NCBI GenBank assembly: GCA_021805825.1
Contig: JAJZEC010000003.1
Coordinates: 54,083-118,082, forward strand
Direction: 5' to 3'
DNA length: 64,000 nt
From: Pseudomonadota bacterium
GTDB taxonomy: Bacteria; Pseudomonadota; Gammaproteobacteria; Burkholderiales; Burkholderiaceae_C
A program made the translations under genes and the position numbers. Below are positions 33,967-44,054 of the stretch, piece after piece (position 1 is the stretch's first letter; each line of letters opens with the position of its first letter). The notes under the pieces are model-generated. The model was not told the origin of the DNA and made no database searches. It worked only from the letters and a program-made list of their open reading frames with translations.

Positions 33967-35973
33967 ATGTCGTCAGACGCCCGGCCAGGCCAGGATCTCG
34001 CGCTGCACCGTGAAAGCCTGCAGCGCACGCCCGAGGGCGAAGCCTTCAGCGCGCGCTACGGCGACGTCTACGCCAGCCGCGCCGGCGCCGCCGGACAGGC
34101 GCGAGAGGTATTCCTGCAAGGCTGCGCGCTGGCCGGCGCACAGCCCTGCTGGCAGGGGCGCCGGCAGTTCACCGTGCTGGAGACCGGCTTCGGGCTGGGA
34201 AGCAATTTCCTGGCTACCTGGCAGGCCTGGCGCGACGACCCGCGTCGCCCGCAGGTGCTGCACTACGTGGCGCTCGAACTGCATCCGCTGCATGCGCGGG
34301 ATCTGGTGCAGGAATGCGCCGATCCGCGATGGCGCGCACTGGCTGCCGAAGTCGCCGCGCAGTGGCCGCCGGCGATGCCCGGTCTGCACCCCATCTGGCT
34401 GGATGGCGGCCAGGTGCGGCTGTTGCTGGCGCTGGGCGACGCGCCCTCGCTCCTGCCGCAGCTGCAACTCGGAGCCGACGCCGTCTACCTCGATGGCTTC
34501 GCGCCGGCGCGCAACCCCCGCATGTGGAACCCCGAACTGCTGCAGGCGGTGACCGAGGTCTGCCGCGGCGGAGCGCGCCTGGCCAGCTACAGCGTGGCGC
34601 GCCAGGTCTGCGACGGCCTGCGCGCGGCCGGGTGGGAGGTGCACAAGATGCCCGGCTACGCGGCCAAGGCGCAGCGCCTGCAGGCCTTGCTGCCGATGCC
34701 GGCGCGCCCTGGGCGGGCGCGCGCCGCGGCGCTGCGCGCCGAAAGCGCGCTGGTCATCGGCGCCGGGCTGGCCGGCGCGGCCGCCGCGCAGTCCCTGGCT
34801 GCGCGGGGGTGGCAGGTACGCGTGCTCGACCCGCAAGGAGTCGCCGGCGCGACCTCGGCGCTGCCCGCCGGGCTCGCCCATCTGCGCCCGGCCGCGGCCG
34901 ACGATCGGCTGGCGCGCCTGAGCCGCAGTGCGCTGGGCTGGCTGCGCCTGGCATCGCCGCTGCCGTCGGCTGCGCTGCAGTGCGGCGACGGCGTGCTGAT
35001 GGCTGCAGCCGAGCCGCGGCTGGGCCGGCTGCCGACGCAGGCCCAGGCCTGGGATGCGCAGTGGCTGCGCGAACTGACGCCCGCGCAGGCGGCGGCCCAT
35101 GCCGGAGTCGCTCAGGCGCCGGCAGCCTGGTGGACGGGCGGCAGCGTGTTCGCGGCCGACGCGCTGCGCCGCCGCTGGCTGGCGCGGGACGGCATCGAAC
35201 TGTGCCCGCCCGCCCGCGTGGAATCGCTGCGCCGCGGCACCGACGGCTGCTGGGAGGCATGCGATGCACGCGCGCAGGTACTGGCGCGTGCCCGCGTCTG
35301 CGTGCTGGCCTGCGCGGGCGACGGCCCACGGCTGCTGCACGCCAGCGGTCTGGATTGCAGCGCGCGCGCGCAGCTGCAACTGCAGCAGGGACAAGGCTTT
35401 GTCGTGCCGGCGGCGCTGCTGCCGGCGCTGGGCGACCTGCGCACCGGAGTGATGGCGGGCGCCTACGCCCTGCCCCTGCCGATGGCGGCGGTCGAGGCCT
35501 GCGGGCTCGACCCGGCGCAGCGCTGGCTGTTCGTCGGCGCCACGCACGAGCACGCGCACCAGCCCCCGCTCTCGCCGCAGCAGGCCTGGGAGCGGGTGGG
35601 TGCCGGACTGCGGCCGTGGTGCGCCGACGCCAACGCCGCCGCCCGCTGGCCGCAACAGCCGCCACCGCAGGCGCGGGTGTTCCGCGGCACGCGTGCGATG
35701 GGGCCCGGGCGCCTGCCCCTTGTCGGATGCTGGCCCGAGGGCGGGGACGACCTCCATGTCAGCCTGGGCATGGGCTCGCGGGGTCTGCTGCTGTCGGCAC
35801 TGGCGGCGCAGTGCATCACCAGCGCCATCGAGGGCGACCCCGCGCCGCTGGAAGCCGATCTGCTGCAGGCGCTGGATCCGCTGCGCGCCGAGCCTCAGCC
35901 CCCGCTGCTCAGGCCGCGCCCAGCCCCGGAACCAGCGAACCGGGCGCCTGCACGCCGCGATGGCGGGCCGTGA
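33967..35973 (+). CDS. mnmC: tRNA 5-methylaminomethyl-2-thiouridine bifunctional enzyme MnmC
   Basis: The 668-residue enzyme carries out the last two steps of mnm5s2U34 formation in tRNA. The N-terminal domain is the methyltransferase, with [20 protein letters not shown] at about residues 60-80 and [16 protein letters not shown] around 175. The C-terminal FAD domain begins near residue 258 with [21 protein letters not shown] and removes the carboxymethyl group. The protein lengths and domain order match MnmC. It is 35 bases after the folate gene in the same direction. Its last 65 bases overlap the end of nadA on the opposite strand. Confidence 0.95.
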   Translation: MSSDARPGQDLALHRESLQRTPEGEAFSARYGDVYASRAGAAGQAREVFLQGCALAGAQPCWQGRRQFTVLETGFGLGSNFLATWQAWRDDPRRPQVLHYVALELHPLHARDLVQECADPRWRALAAEVAAQWPPAMPGLHPIWLDGGQVRLLLALGDAPSLLPQLQLGADAVYLDGFAPARNPRMWNPELLQAVTEVCRGGARLASYSVARQVCDGLRAAGWEVHKMPGYAAKAQRLQALLPMPARPGRARAAALRAESALVIGAGLAGAAAAQSLAARGWQVRVLDPQGVAGATSALPAGLAHLRPAAADDRLARLSRSALGWLRLASPLPSAALQCGDGVLMAAAEPRLGRLPTQAQAWDAQWLRELTPAQAAAHAGVAQAPAAWWTGGSVFAADALRRRWLARDGIELCPPARVESLRRGTDGCWEACDARAQVLARARVCVLACAGDGPRLLHASGLDCSARAQLQLQQGQGFVVPAALLPALGDLRTGVMAGAYALPLPMAAVEACGLDPAQRWLFVGATHEHAHQPPLSPQQAWERVGAGLRPWCADANAAARWPQQPPPQARVFRGTRAMGPGRLPLVGCWPEGGDDLHVSLGMGSRGLLLSALAAQCITSAIEGDPAPLEADLLQALDPLRAEPQPPLLRPRPAPEPANRAPARRDGGP

Positions 35974-37006
35974 AGTCGAGCATGCGCTGCACCGAAACCC
36001 TGGCCCGCGCACCCAGCGCTGGATCGAGCATGACTTCCCCGCTGCCGGTGCGCAGCGCATGCTCGAGGCCTTGCAACTCGTTCATCGCCATCCACGGGCA
36101 ATGGGCGCAACTCTTGCAGGTGGCGCCGTTTCCCGCGGTGGGCGCGGCGATGAACCGCTTGTCGGGATTCTGCCGCTGCAGGGCATGGAACATTCCGGTG
36201 TCGGTGGCCACGATCACCGTGTCGGCCTTCGATTCCCTGGCCGCCTGCAGGATGCGCGAAGTCGATCCGACGACGTCGGCCAGCGCGATCACCCCGGCCG
36301 GGCTCTCCGGATGCACAAGCACCAGCGCCTGGGGATGCTGCTTGCGCAGCAGCTCGAGTTCGAGGGCCTTGAACTCCTCGTGCACGATGCAGGCGCCGGG
36401 CCACAACAGCATGTCGGCGCCGGTTTCGCGCTGGATGTAGGCGCCGAGGTGGCGATCGGGGGCCCACAGCAGCTTGCGCCCCTGGCGGTGCAGGTCGGCC
36501 ACGATGTCCAGCGCGCAACTGGAGGTGACCACCCAGTCGGCACGCGCCTTGACCGCCGCGCTGGTGTTGGCATAGACGACCGGCGTGCGTTCGGGGTGGG
36601 CATCGCACCAGGCGGCGAAGGCCTCGTGCGGGCATCCCAGGTCGAGGGAACAGGTGGCCTGCAGCTCGGGCATCAGCACCCGCTTGTCGGGTGACAGGAT
36701 CTTCGCCGTTTCCCCCATGAAACGCACGCCGGCCACCACCAGCGTGGAGGCCGGGTGGGCTGCGCCGAAACGCGCCATCTCCAGGGAATCGGCCACCGTG
36801 CCTCCGGTCTGCAGCGCCAGATCCTGCAGATCGGGGTGCACGTAGTAGTGCGCCACCAGCACCGCGTCGCGCTCGGCGAGCAGCGCGCGGCATTGCGCCA
36901 GCAGGCGCAGGCGCTCGCCCGGCGCGGGCTCGACAGGAACGCGCGCCCAGGCCTGTCGGGTGCCTTCGACAGGCCCGGGAACGTCGATCACGAGGGTTTC
37001 GGACAT
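35909..37006 (-). CDS. nadA: Quinolinate synthase
   Basis: The 365-residue 4Fe-4S enzyme condenses iminoaspartate with dihydroxyacetone phosphate to quinolinate for NAD synthesis. Cluster cysteines are visible in [23 protein letters not shown] and [28 protein letters not shown] near the N-terminus is a family mark. It lies 2 bases after nadC, so the two are one operon. nadB, which would make iminoaspartate, is not in this window. The stop codon lies inside the convergent mnmC gene, giving a 65-base tail-to-tail coding overlap. Confidence 0.97.
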   Translation of the reverse strand: MSETLVIDVPGPVEGTRQAWARVPVEPAPGERLRLLAQCRALLAERDAVLVAHYYVHPDLQDLALQTGGTVADSLEMARFGAAHPASTLVVAGVRFMGETAKILSPDKRVLMPELQATCSLDLGCPHEAFAAWCDAHPERTPVVYANTSAAVKARADWVVTSSCALDIVADLHRQGRKLLWAPDRHLGAYIQRETGADMLLWPGACIVHEEFKALELELLRKQHPQALVLVHPESPAGVIALADVVGSTSRILQAARESKADTVIVATDTGMFHALQRQNPDKRFIAAPTAGNGATCKSCAHCPWMAMNELQGLEHALRTGSGEVMLDPALGARARVSVQRMLDFTARHRGVQAPGSLVPGLGAA

Positions 37007-37008
37007 GC

Positions 37009-37914
37009 TCAGACTCCGGCGAAGCGCATCGAGTAATCCGTGGCCACGACATCCTTGGTCAGCTTGCCGATGGATATGCGGTCGACTCCCGTGCTTGCAA
37101 TGGCCGCCACGCTGCCCAGGTCGACGCCGCCGCTGACCTCGATCTGCGCGCGCCCGCCGGCGATGTCCACCGCCTGGCGCATCTGCTGCAGATCCATGTT
37201 GTCCAGCAGCACCAGGCGCGCTCCGGCGTCGAGGGCCTGCCGCAACTGCTGCAGGGTCTCGACCTCGATCTGCACGAACACCCCCGGCGGCGCGAGGGCC
37301 TGCGCGCGGCGCAGCACGGCCTCGATGCTGCCGGCGGCGGCGATGTGGTTTTCCTTGATCAGGATGCCGTCGTACAGGCCCATGCGGTGGTTCAGTCCGC
37401 CCCCGATACGCACCGCGTACTTCTGCGCGACCCGCAGGCCGGGCAGGGTCTTGCGGGTATCGACGATCCGCGCGCGCGTGCCCGCGACAGCCGCCACGTA
37501 CTGCGCGCAGCGGGTGGCGACCCCCGACAGCAGTTGCAGGAAATTGAGCATGCTGCGCTCGGCGCTGAGCAGGCTGCGGGCCGCGCCGCGGACTTCGAAC
37601 ACCACGTCGCCGGCGGCCACCGCGGCACCTTCGGCGACCTTCCACTCGATGTGCGCCTGTGCATCGACCTGACGCAGCACGGCCTCCACCCATGGACGCC
37701 CGCAGACCCGTGCCGTCTCGCGCGCCAGCACCCGGGCCTGGGCTTGTTGGCCGGCCTCGATGAGCAGGGCCGTCAGGTCGCCGCTGCCCAGATCCTCGGC
37801 CAGCGCCCGGCGCGCGTCCTCGGCAGCCACTGCGGCCAGCGCGCCATGGTTGTGTGCGTCGGAAGTTGGTGCGACTTGGGATTGCGCATCTTCGCGCAGC
37901 TTCGAAGCATCCAT
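37009..37914 (-). CDS. nadC: Nicotinate-nucleotide diphosphorylase (carboxylating)
   Basis: The 301-residue enzyme (quinolinate phosphoribosyltransferase) makes nicotinate mononucleotide from quinolinate and [16 protein letters not shown] near residue 47, [56 protein letters not shown] and [13 protein letters not shown] blocks are diagnostic. It begins at ATG 37914 after a weak ribosome-binding site and has about 25 extra N-terminal residues. It is the first gene of nadC-nadA and is divergent from the FNR-type regulator across 175 bases, so shared control is possible but not shown. Confidence 0.97.
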   Translation of the reverse strand: MDASKLREDAQSQVAPTSDAHNHGALAAVAAEDARRALAEDLGSGDLTALLIEAGQQAQARVLARETARVCGRPWVEAVLRQVDAQAHIEWKVAEGAAVAAGDVVFEVRGAARSLLSAERSMLNFLQLLSGVATRCAQYVAAVAGTRARIVDTRKTLPGLRVAQKYAVRIGGGLNHRMGLYDGILIKENHIAAAGSIEAVLRRAQALAPPGVFVQIEVETLQQLRQALDAGARLVLLDNMDLQQMRQAVDIAGGRAQIEVSGGVDLGSVAAIASTGVDRISIGKLTKDVVATDYSMRFAGV

Positions 37915-38029
37915 GACCGATCGTCCGGGGGGTTGAAACCTTCCAGTGTAGGCGCTGCGCCAGGAGCGGGCGGGGATCGGGCGCAACCCTCTTGCTCGGG
38001 ATCGTGGTCGACACCGGACGCGAATATCC

Positions 38030-38060
38030 TTGACAGACGTATATCAGTAAACGCTAATAT
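38030..38060 (+). promoter_or_regulatory. candidate promoter of the FNR-type regulator
   Basis: TTGACA (38030-38035) and TAATAT (38055-38060) lie 30 bases before the start codon in an AT-rich patch. The 19-base spacer is longer than ideal. Confidence 0.4.
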
Positions 38061-38089
38061 TGAGACAGCACAAGGCAAAGGAACCGACC

Positions 38090-38911
38090 ATGGACCAGGC
38101 CATTGATCTGTCGCGGCTGCCGCCGGACGCCGTGCAGGCCCTCGGCGGCGCAGCGTCTGCGCGGCTGGCGTCGTGCCCGCCGGCGCGGATCGGCCGCAAG
38201 GAACTGCTGGGAGCGTGGCGCGGAGCATCGGACTGCCGCAGTTGCGGGGTGCGGCGCATCGCGCTGTTCGGGGCGCTGGGGGTCGAGGATTTTGCGCAGA
38301 TCCATCAGGTCATCGATGACATGCAGTACGCCACTGGACAGAACCTGTTCGGAGAAGGCGAGCATGGCCGGTATCTGTTCACCGTGAAGACCGGCTTCGT
38401 CAAGCTCGAGCGCCTGCTGCCCGACGGCACGCGGCGGATCACGCGGGTGGTTCGGCGCGGCGACCTGATCGGCCTCGAGGCCTTCATCTCCCAACCCTAT
38501 ATGCACCATGCCTCGGCCATCGGCACGGTGCGGGTATGCCGCATTCCGGTCGAACTGATCCGCTCGCTGGAGGATCGCGTGCCCACGCTGCGGCAGGAGT
38601 TCCTCGAACGCTGGCACCACGCGCTGCGCGAGACGGACGAGTGGGCCTTGCTGCTGGGATCCGGTTCGATCGCCTCCCGCATGGCCCGCCTGCTGCTGCG
38701 TCTGGCCGAGCCGGAGCTCAACGACACCATCGTGCTGCCCAAGCGCGGCGACCTGGGGGCGATGCTGGGCGTGGCGCTGGAAACCGCCAGCCGAACGATT
38801 GCCGATTTCGAGCGCCGTGGCCTGCTCGAGCATGTGGGCCCGCGCCTGTTCCGGGTGCAGCGCGACGCCTTGCAGCAACTGGTGGCTCCGGCGCCCAGGC
38901 TCGCCGCCTGA
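38090..38911 (+). CDS. CRP/FNR-family transcription regulator with partial cysteine set
   Basis: The 273-residue protein has an N-terminal tail, a cyclic-nucleotide-binding-like beta roll and an FNR-type helix-turn-helix (DLGAMLGVALETASRTIADFERRGLL, about residues 222-247). The recognition residues Glu, Ser and Arg in ETASR are those of FNR. Cysteines C49 and C52 and the distant C150 line up with three of the four cluster ligands of E. coli FNR. The fourth, expected around residue 58, is Ala, and an extra C29 lies upstream. Oxygen sensing through a 4Fe-4S cluster is therefore plausible but not assured. AAGGAA lies about 7 bases before ATG, and an in-frame TTG at 38060 would add ten residues. 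Confidence 0.85.
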   Translation: MDQAIDLSRLPPDAVQALGGAASARLASCPPARIGRKELLGAWRGASDCRSCGVRRIALFGALGVEDFAQIHQVIDDMQYATGQNLFGEGEHGRYLFTVKTGFVKLERLLPDGTRRITRVVRRGDLIGLEAFISQPYMHHASAIGTVRVCRIPVELIRSLEDRVPTLRQEFLERWHHALRETDEWALLLGSGSIASRMARLLLRLAEPELNDTIVLPKRGDLGAMLGVALETASRTIADFERRGLLEHVGPRLFRVQRDALQQLVAPAPRLAA

Positions 38912-38950
38912 GGCGGCGGCAGGCGCCGTTGGCGCCGCCCACCCCCGGGC

Positions 38951-39574
38951 TCAGGCGGAGGCGTCGGCCCAGGACAGGATGTCCTGCCACTGCTGCAGGT
39001 CGCGTTCGGCCTGCGCCGCGCGCAGATCCCACAGGCTCAGCCCCTGTGCCGCCATGTGGGAATAGTTGGTCGTCGAGCGCAGCATGCCCAGCAGCGGATA
39101 TGCGAGGCCGCGCAGGAATTCGCGCAACTGCTCGGCCGCGCGGGTGCGCTCGTCCACGCGCACGCCGATCAGCCCGATGCGCAGTTTCTGCAGCTTGCGC
39201 TGCTCCTTGATGCGGTCGAGGAAATCCTGCACGGCGTAGATGTCGAACACCGAGGGCTGCACCGGAACCAGCAGGCTGTCGGCGCAGCGCAGCAATTGCT
39301 GGAAACGCTGGCCGTGCAGGCCGGCCGGCGTGTCGACGACGACGTGGGTGGTTCCGGCCGGCGGCCGCGCCACGCCGTCCGCGCCGATCTTCCAGCCGGC
39401 GATCTGCGGCAGCGCCGGACTGCGCAGCGAAAGCCACAGGCGCGCGGATTGCTGGCGGTCGGCGTCCCCCAGCATGACCCTGTGGCCTCGACTGGCCCAG
39501 TAACCGGCCATTTGCGTGGCCACGGTCGATTTGCCCGCTCCCCCCTTGGGGTTGGCAACCACCAGCACCGGCAT
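38951..39574 (-). CDS. Orphan ParA-family ATPase
   Basis: The 207-residue protein is a small deviant-Walker ATPase, with NPKGGAGKSTVATQMAGY at residues 8-25, DADRQQSA, VVVDTPAG and VPVQPSVFD. Such short ParA-like proteins position cargo such as plasmids, chemoreceptor arrays or carboxysomes on the nucleoid. No ParB gene or centromere-like repeat is near, so its cargo is unknown. The start has a good AGGAGG before ATG. It converges on the FNR-type gene; the 39 bases between contain GC-rich inverted repeats that may end both transcripts. Confidence 0.88.
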   Translation of the reverse strand: MPVLVVANPKGGAGKSTVATQMAGYWASRGHRVMLGDADRQQSARLWLSLRSPALPQIAGWKIGADGVARPPAGTTHVVVDTPAGLHGQRFQQLLRCADSLLVPVQPSVFDIYAVQDFLDRIKEQRKLQKLRIGLIGVRVDERTRAAEQLREFLRGLAYPLLGMLRSTTNYSHMAAQGLSLWDLRAAQAERDLQQWQDILSWADASA

Positions 39575-39743
39575 GACCCCTCCTGACGCCGCGAACCACC
39601 AGGCGCGCGGCCTTGCAGACGACGGCTTTGTCCCCCGGGGTCGAGCTTAGCCGGGCACGGGCTGGCTGCGCAACGTCGCCGAACGCGGCACAATGCGGCG
39701 CAACCGGCGCGTGCAGGGCGCCGTCGCAGCCATCAGATCCCTC

Positions 39744-40169
39744 ATGTTCAACCCCAGCCAGACCGAAGTTCGCAGCTTTTTCGTCGACACCTGGCGGCAG
39801 CGTGCCGGCGGCGTGCTGACCCCACTGCAGACGCTGGCGCTGCGCTGGATCGACGAACACCCGGAATACCACACCGACCTGCAGGCACCCGATGCCCTCG
39901 AGCGTGACTACAGCGTGGAGGCCGGGCGCAGCAATCCCTTCCTGCACCTGTCGATGCATCTGTCGATCAGCGAGCAGGTGTCGATCGACCAGCCGGCCGG
40001 AATCCGGCAGGCCTGCCAGCTGCTCAGCGCCAGCCAGGGCGAACACCAGGCGCACCATGTGATCATGGAGTGCCTGGGGCAGATGCTGTGGACCGCGCAG
40101 CGCAGCGGCCTGCCCCCGGACGGCCAGGCCTACATCGACTGCGTGCGCCGCGCGGCGACACGGGACTGA
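39744..40169 (+). CDS. DUF1841 family protein
   Basis: The 141-residue protein matches DUF1841, beginning MFNPSQTEVRSFFVDTW and containing NPFLHLSMHLSISEQVSIDQP and HHVIMECLGQMLW. The family is common in beta- and gammaproteobacteria and has no known function. The His-rich LHLSMHL and EHQAHH positions could bind metal, but that is only a guess from composition. It is divergent from the ParA gene across 169 bases. Confidence 0.85.
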   Translation: MFNPSQTEVRSFFVDTWRQRAGGVLTPLQTLALRWIDEHPEYHTDLQAPDALERDYSVEAGRSNPFLHLSMHLSISEQVSIDQPAGIRQACQLLSASQGEHQAHHVIMECLGQMLWTAQRSGLPPDGQAYIDCVRRAATRD

Positions 40170-40254
40170 GGAAACCGGGCTGAGGAAACCAGGCCCGGTG
40201 GCAGCGCGCGCGGTACATCCCCGGCCAGCAAGGACCACGCGCACGCAGCGATTC

Positions 40255-40584
40255 TCAGGCTGCGATGCTGCGTGATCCCAGCCGGATCACCAGCACCCCG
40301 CAGACAATCAGGGCGATGCCGATCCAGGCCGGAAGGTCGAGCTGCTGGCGGTACACCAGGCGCCCGACCAGTGCAATGGCCACGATGCCCACGCCGCACC
40401 ACAGTGCATAGGCCAGCCCCAGCGGAATACGCCGCAGCGCCAGGCTCAGGAAGAACCACGAGCCGCAGCCGCCGAGCAGCACGAACAGGCTGGGCAGCCA
40501 GCGGCTGAAGCCGCGGCTGGCCTGCAGGCTGGAGGTGGCGGTGATTTCCAGCAGAACCGCGAACAGCAGGTAGGCCCAGTGCAT
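40255..40584 (-). CDS. Small multidrug resistance (SMR) family transporter
   Basis: The 109-residue protein has four hydrophobic helices, the length of EmrE/SugE proteins, and the membrane glutamate E13 in FAVLLEITATSSLQ that couples proton and substrate exchange. WCGVGIVAIALVG in the third helix is also a family pattern. Substrates of this group range from quaternary ammonium compounds to guanidinium and cannot be told apart here. An ATG 15 bases further upstream (40599) is possible. Confidence 0.88.
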   Translation of the reverse strand: MHWAYLLFAVLLEITATSSLQASRGFSRWLPSLFVLLGGCGSWFFLSLALRRIPLGLAYALWCGVGIVAIALVGRLVYRQQLDLPAWIGIALIVCGVLVIRLGSRSIAA

Positions 40585-40692
40585 CGGCGCATCATGCACC
40601 GGGCGGGCGCCACGGGCAAATGCCCCGGGGCAAGACCCTTGAAGACGCGCTCCCTCCGGAACGCCTGCGTCAAGGAATGCGGCGGCGCGATC

Positions 40693-41718
40693 TCAGGCCG
40701 ACTGACGTGCGATCAACGAAGTCGGCAACGTCCGGTTGCTGGGCTTGCGCCCGGCGACGATTTCCAGCAGCGCATCGACCATCTGCTCACCGGCCAGCTC
40801 GACATGCTGGGTGATCGTGGTCAACGGCGGATTGAACGAGGCCGCCATCGGGACGTCGTCGTAGCCGACGACGGCAACGTCCTGCGGCACCAGGATGCCC
40901 TGGGCGCCGAGACCCTGGATGGCGATCATCGCGAGCAGATCGCTGGAGGCGAAAATGGCGTCCAGCCTGGGGCGCGTGGCCAGGTACTGGTCGATCGCCT
41001 GCCGGGCCTGCTCGGCGGCGAACGGCACGTTGACCTGCAGGCGTTTGAGCACCTTGCAGCCGCATTCGGCATGCGCCTTCAGGTAGCCTTGCAGGCGCAG
41101 GCCGACTTCCGGCAGGTCGGCGTTGCCGAGGAATGCGATCTGGCGCGCTCCGCGCTGCAGCAGATGGCGGGTCGCCAGGTAGCCGCCGAGCTGATTGTCG
41201 CCGCCCACCGTGGCATAGGACTGCCTGCTCAGCACGCCGCCCCAGACGACCAGCGGAACGCCGCGCCGGGCCAGCCGGTTGAGCTGCCCATGCTGATGCC
41301 ACTGGCCGATCAGGATCACCCCGCAGGCACGACCCGATTCGAAGGCCGAGGCCACCTGGTCGATCGCCGTCGCATCGACCCGCGAGACCAGCATTTCGAA
41401 ACCGCGATCGGTGACCGCATCGGCCACGCTTCCCAGCATGCTCAGGAAGAAGGGATCGGAGACCGCCTGGCGCACGCTGGTCTGGTAAGGAATCACGAAT
41501 CCGACCGTCCGGTTGGTGCCCTGACGCAGGTTCTTCGCGCCGACGTTGACGGTGTAGTTCAGACTCCTGGCGATCTCGCGCACGCTCTGCTTGGTCTGCT
41601 CGCTGATCGCAGGACTGTCGCTCAGCGCCCGCGAGACGGTTGCCCGCGACACACCCGCGAGCCTGGCCACATCGGCCATCTGCGGCCGGCGCCGCGGCGA
41701 CCAGTCGTCCTCGCTCAT
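40693..41718 (-). CDS. LacI-family repressor of the sucrose operon
   Basis: The 341-residue regulator has the LacI helix-turn-helix and hinge at residues 14-60 (ADVARLAGVSRATVSRALSDSPAISEQT, ARSLNYTVN) and a periplasmic-binding-protein-like ligand domain. It is the last gene of the minus-strand operon, 33 bases after the MFS carrier, so it would be co-expressed with what it controls. Two perfect LacI-type palindromes upstream of the first gene (52093-52142) are its likely operators. By analogy with SuxR of Xanthomonas, sucrose or a product of it is the expected inducer. That is inference from context. Confidence 0.92.
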   Translation of the reverse strand: MSEDDWSPRRRPQMADVARLAGVSRATVSRALSDSPAISEQTKQSVREIARSLNYTVNVGAKNLRQGTNRTVGFVIPYQTSVRQAVSDPFFLSMLGSVADAVTDRGFEMLVSRVDATAIDQVASAFESGRACGVILIGQWHQHGQLNRLARRGVPLVVWGGVLSRQSYATVGGDNQLGGYLATRHLLQRGARQIAFLGNADLPEVGLRLQGYLKAHAECGCKVLKRLQVNVPFAAEQARQAIDQYLATRPRLDAIFASSDLLAMIAIQGLGAQGILVPQDVAVVGYDDVPMAASFNPPLTTITQHVELAGEQMVDALLEIVAGRKPSNRTLPTSLIARQSA

Positions 41719-41751
41719 GGCGCGTACCTTGGCTGCGCAAGCGGCATGGTC

Positions 41752-43083
41752 TCAGCCATGCGCGCCGGGTGCTGCCGCGGTATCAGGAAGGCCCGCGGCG
41801 TCGCTGGCCGCTGGCTCGCTGACCAGCCGCATCGAAGCGGCTGCCAGCAGCAGCAGGATGCCGGAGAAGATGATGGCGTTTTCCGAATTCCCGCGGAGCA
41901 GCCCGTTGTACAGCAGTGGCATGGTCAGAATCTCAATGATCATCGGGATCACGATGAAGGTATTGAAAATGCCCATATACACGCCCACCCGCCGGGCCGG
42001 CACTGCGCGTGCCAGGATGACGTACGGATTGCCCATCATGCTAGCCCAGGTCATGCCCACCCCGACCATCGGCAGCAGCAGCCATCCCTCGCTGCGCAGG
42101 TAGGGAATGGCGATCATGCCCAATCCCCCGCAGGCCAGCGCGATCGCGTGCATCAGGCGCGGCCCGAAGCGCCGCGTCAGCGGGATCGTAGCCAGCGCGG
42201 CCACGAAGGCGACGGCGTTGTAGAAGCCGCCGATCTGCCCGTTGAGCAGCACCGCGTTGCGGAAGGCCGGAGTGCCCTGGGCGGTGGTGCCATAGATCGA
42301 CTGCGCCAGGCACAGCACGATGTACTGCCAGTAGCAGAACAGCGCGTACCACTGGAACAGGCTCATCCACGCCATCTGGCGCATCGGGCGCGGCATCTCC
42401 AGCACGGCCTGCAAGATCTCGCGCCAGAGCCCGCTGGCGGCCCCGGGTGGCCGCGCCGATGGCGCCAGCGGAACCTCGCGGGTGCTGAACACCGTCCACA
42501 GGATCGACGCCAGCGAACACAGTGCGCCGATGAAGAACGCCGCACGTGTCACTTCCGGGATGTGGTTGCCCGCGATCGCGTTGTCGCTCATGCCCAGCCA
42601 GACCAGCAGCGATGGGGTCAGATAGGCCAGCGTCTGCCCGAGACCGGTGAACGCGCTTTGCGCCAGGAAGCCCGACGCATACTGATCCGCGGGCAGCAGG
42701 TCGCTGACAAAGGCCCTGTAGGGCTCCATGGTCACGTTGTTGGCCGCGTCGAGAATCCACAGCAGACCGGCGGCCATCCACAGCGAGGCACTCAGCGGCA
42801 TGGCCAGCAGGCTGACACTGCAGATCAATGCTCCGGCGAGAAAGAAGGGCGTGCGCCGCCCGAGGCGCGAGGTTGTGCGGTCGCTGATGTTGCCGATCAC
42901 CGGCTGCACGATGAGCCCGGTGACCGGGCCGGCCAGCCACAGCAGGGGCAAGGTCGATGCATGCGCGCCGAGGTACTTGTAGATCGGGCTCATGTTGCTC
43001 TGCTGCAGCCCGAAACTGAACTGGATGCCGAAGAAGCCGACATTCATGTTGATGATCTGCCACAGACTCAGGCGCCGCTTCAT
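41752..43083 (-). CDS. MFS sugar carrier, SUT/sucrose-permease-like
   Basis: The 443-residue protein has about twelve membrane helices. Between helices 2 and 3 it carries SDRTTSRLGRRTPFF, the R-x-G-R-R pattern shared by plant sucrose carriers and bacterial SuxC-type MFS proteins. The start LSLWQIINMNVGFFGIQFSFGLQQSNMSPIYKYLGA is typical of that group. It should bring sucrose across the inner membrane with protons. Its ATG overlaps the fructokinase stop by 4 bases (ATGA), so the two are translationally coupled. Substrate is inferred from the operon. Confidence 0.9.
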   Translation of the reverse strand: MKRRLSLWQIINMNVGFFGIQFSFGLQQSNMSPIYKYLGAHASTLPLLWLAGPVTGLIVQPVIGNISDRTTSRLGRRTPFFLAGALICSVSLLAMPLSASLWMAAGLLWILDAANNVTMEPYRAFVSDLLPADQYASGFLAQSAFTGLGQTLAYLTPSLLVWLGMSDNAIAGNHIPEVTRAAFFIGALCSLASILWTVFSTREVPLAPSARPPGAASGLWREILQAVLEMPRPMRQMAWMSLFQWYALFCYWQYIVLCLAQSIYGTTAQGTPAFRNAVLLNGQIGGFYNAVAFVAALATIPLTRRFGPRLMHAIALACGGLGMIAIPYLRSEGWLLLPMVGVGMTWASMMGNPYVILARAVPARRVGVYMGIFNTFIVIPMIIEILTMPLLYNGLLRGNSENAIIFSGILLLLAAASMRLVSEPAASDAAGLPDTAAAPGAHG

Positions 43084-44054
43084 GTCCTGACTCCGCGCTC
43101 CATCTCGCCGTCGAAGGCCCGGCGCCAATCAGCATAGAAATCGAGCCCGGCGGGCACCGCGCCCGGCACCCCGCAAATGGCCGCGGCGAAGTCCGAGGCG
43201 CGCTGCATGGTCTGCTGCAGCGGCCAGGCTCGCGCCAGGCCGAGCAGGATGACGGCGCAATAGGCATCGCCGGCGCCGACCGTGTCGACCACCGGCACAC
43301 CTTGTCGCGGACGCACGGACAGGGCCGGCCGCCCGCCGCGTTGCAGGCACAGGCTGCCCTGCGCGCCCCGCGTCAGATGCAGGCGCTGCAGGCGCTCGAG
43401 CCCCAGGCCGCGGGCGAGCGCTTCGCCGATCTGCGCCTCCGGCATGCCGGCCGCGTCGAGGCCGAGCAGGCGGAGCACGGTCTCGAGTTCCTCCTGGCTG
43501 AGCTTGAGGTCGACGCTGCCGTGCAGCAGATCGGCCAAGGCACCCGCATCGACCACCTCGGCGCGCAGGTTGAGGTCGGCACACCCCTGCACGCCCGACG
43601 CGCCGCGCAGCACGCGCAGCGCCTGCCGCGACGCGGCTCCCCGCTGCGCCAGCGTACCGAAGTACAGCAGAGGCTCCTGCGTGCGCACCTCGTCCAGCAC
43701 CCGGGACGCGGCATCAGCATCGATGAAGTCGAAGGCGGCGACGGGCGGGATCTCGAAGCGCGGCCCCTGCGGCCCGAGGAGCACCTGCGCGACTGCGGTG
43801 GGCAGCTGCGGGTCACGCTGCAGCCCGCGGGGATCGAGGCCGAAGCCTACGAGTTCGCGCGCCGCCAGATCCCCCAGCGCGTCCGCGCCGACTCGGGAGA
43901 TGAAGCGCGGCACGCAGCCCAGCCCCGCCAGGTGCCTGGCCACGTTGCACGGCGCACCCCCGAGGATCTGCCGACCCTCGATGCAGTCGACGATGGTCTC
44001 GCCGAAGACGACGACCTCCCGGCTCGTCGCGGCCACAGCGCGCTCGTCGGACAT
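43080..44054 (-). CDS. PfkB-family fructokinase
   Basis: The 324-residue kinase has the ribokinase-family N-terminal pattern VVVFGETIVDCIEGRQILGGAPCNVARHLAGLG and the catalytic DTVGAGDAYCA near residue 271. In this operon its natural job is to phosphorylate the fructose released when the glucosyl unit of sucrose is removed. The ATG shares one base with the stop codon of the TPR gene (TGATG), and the stop overlaps the next start. Other sugar kinases of the same family cannot be excluded from sequence alone. Confidence 0.9.
   Translation of the reverse strand: MSDERAVAATSREVVVFGETIVDCIEGRQILGGAPCNVARHLAGLGCVPRFISRVGADALGDLAARELVGFGLDPRGLQRDPQLPTAVAQVLLGPQGPRFEIPPVAAFDFIDADAASRVLDEVRTQEPLLYFGTLAQRGAASRQALRVLRGASGVQGCADLNLRAEVVDAGALADLLHGSVDLKLSQEELETVLRLLGLDAAGMPEAQIGEALARGLGLERLQRLHLTRGAQGSLCLQRGGRPALSVRPRQGVPVVDTVGAGDAYCAVILLGLARAWPLQQTMQRASDFAAAICGVPGAVPAGLDFYADWRRAFDGEMERGVRT

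Noticed and set aside
38029..38050. A possible FNR box (TTGAC...ATCAG) before the FNR-type gene
   Set aside because: The half-sites are 8 bases apart instead of 4. The TTGACA reads better as a -35 element.
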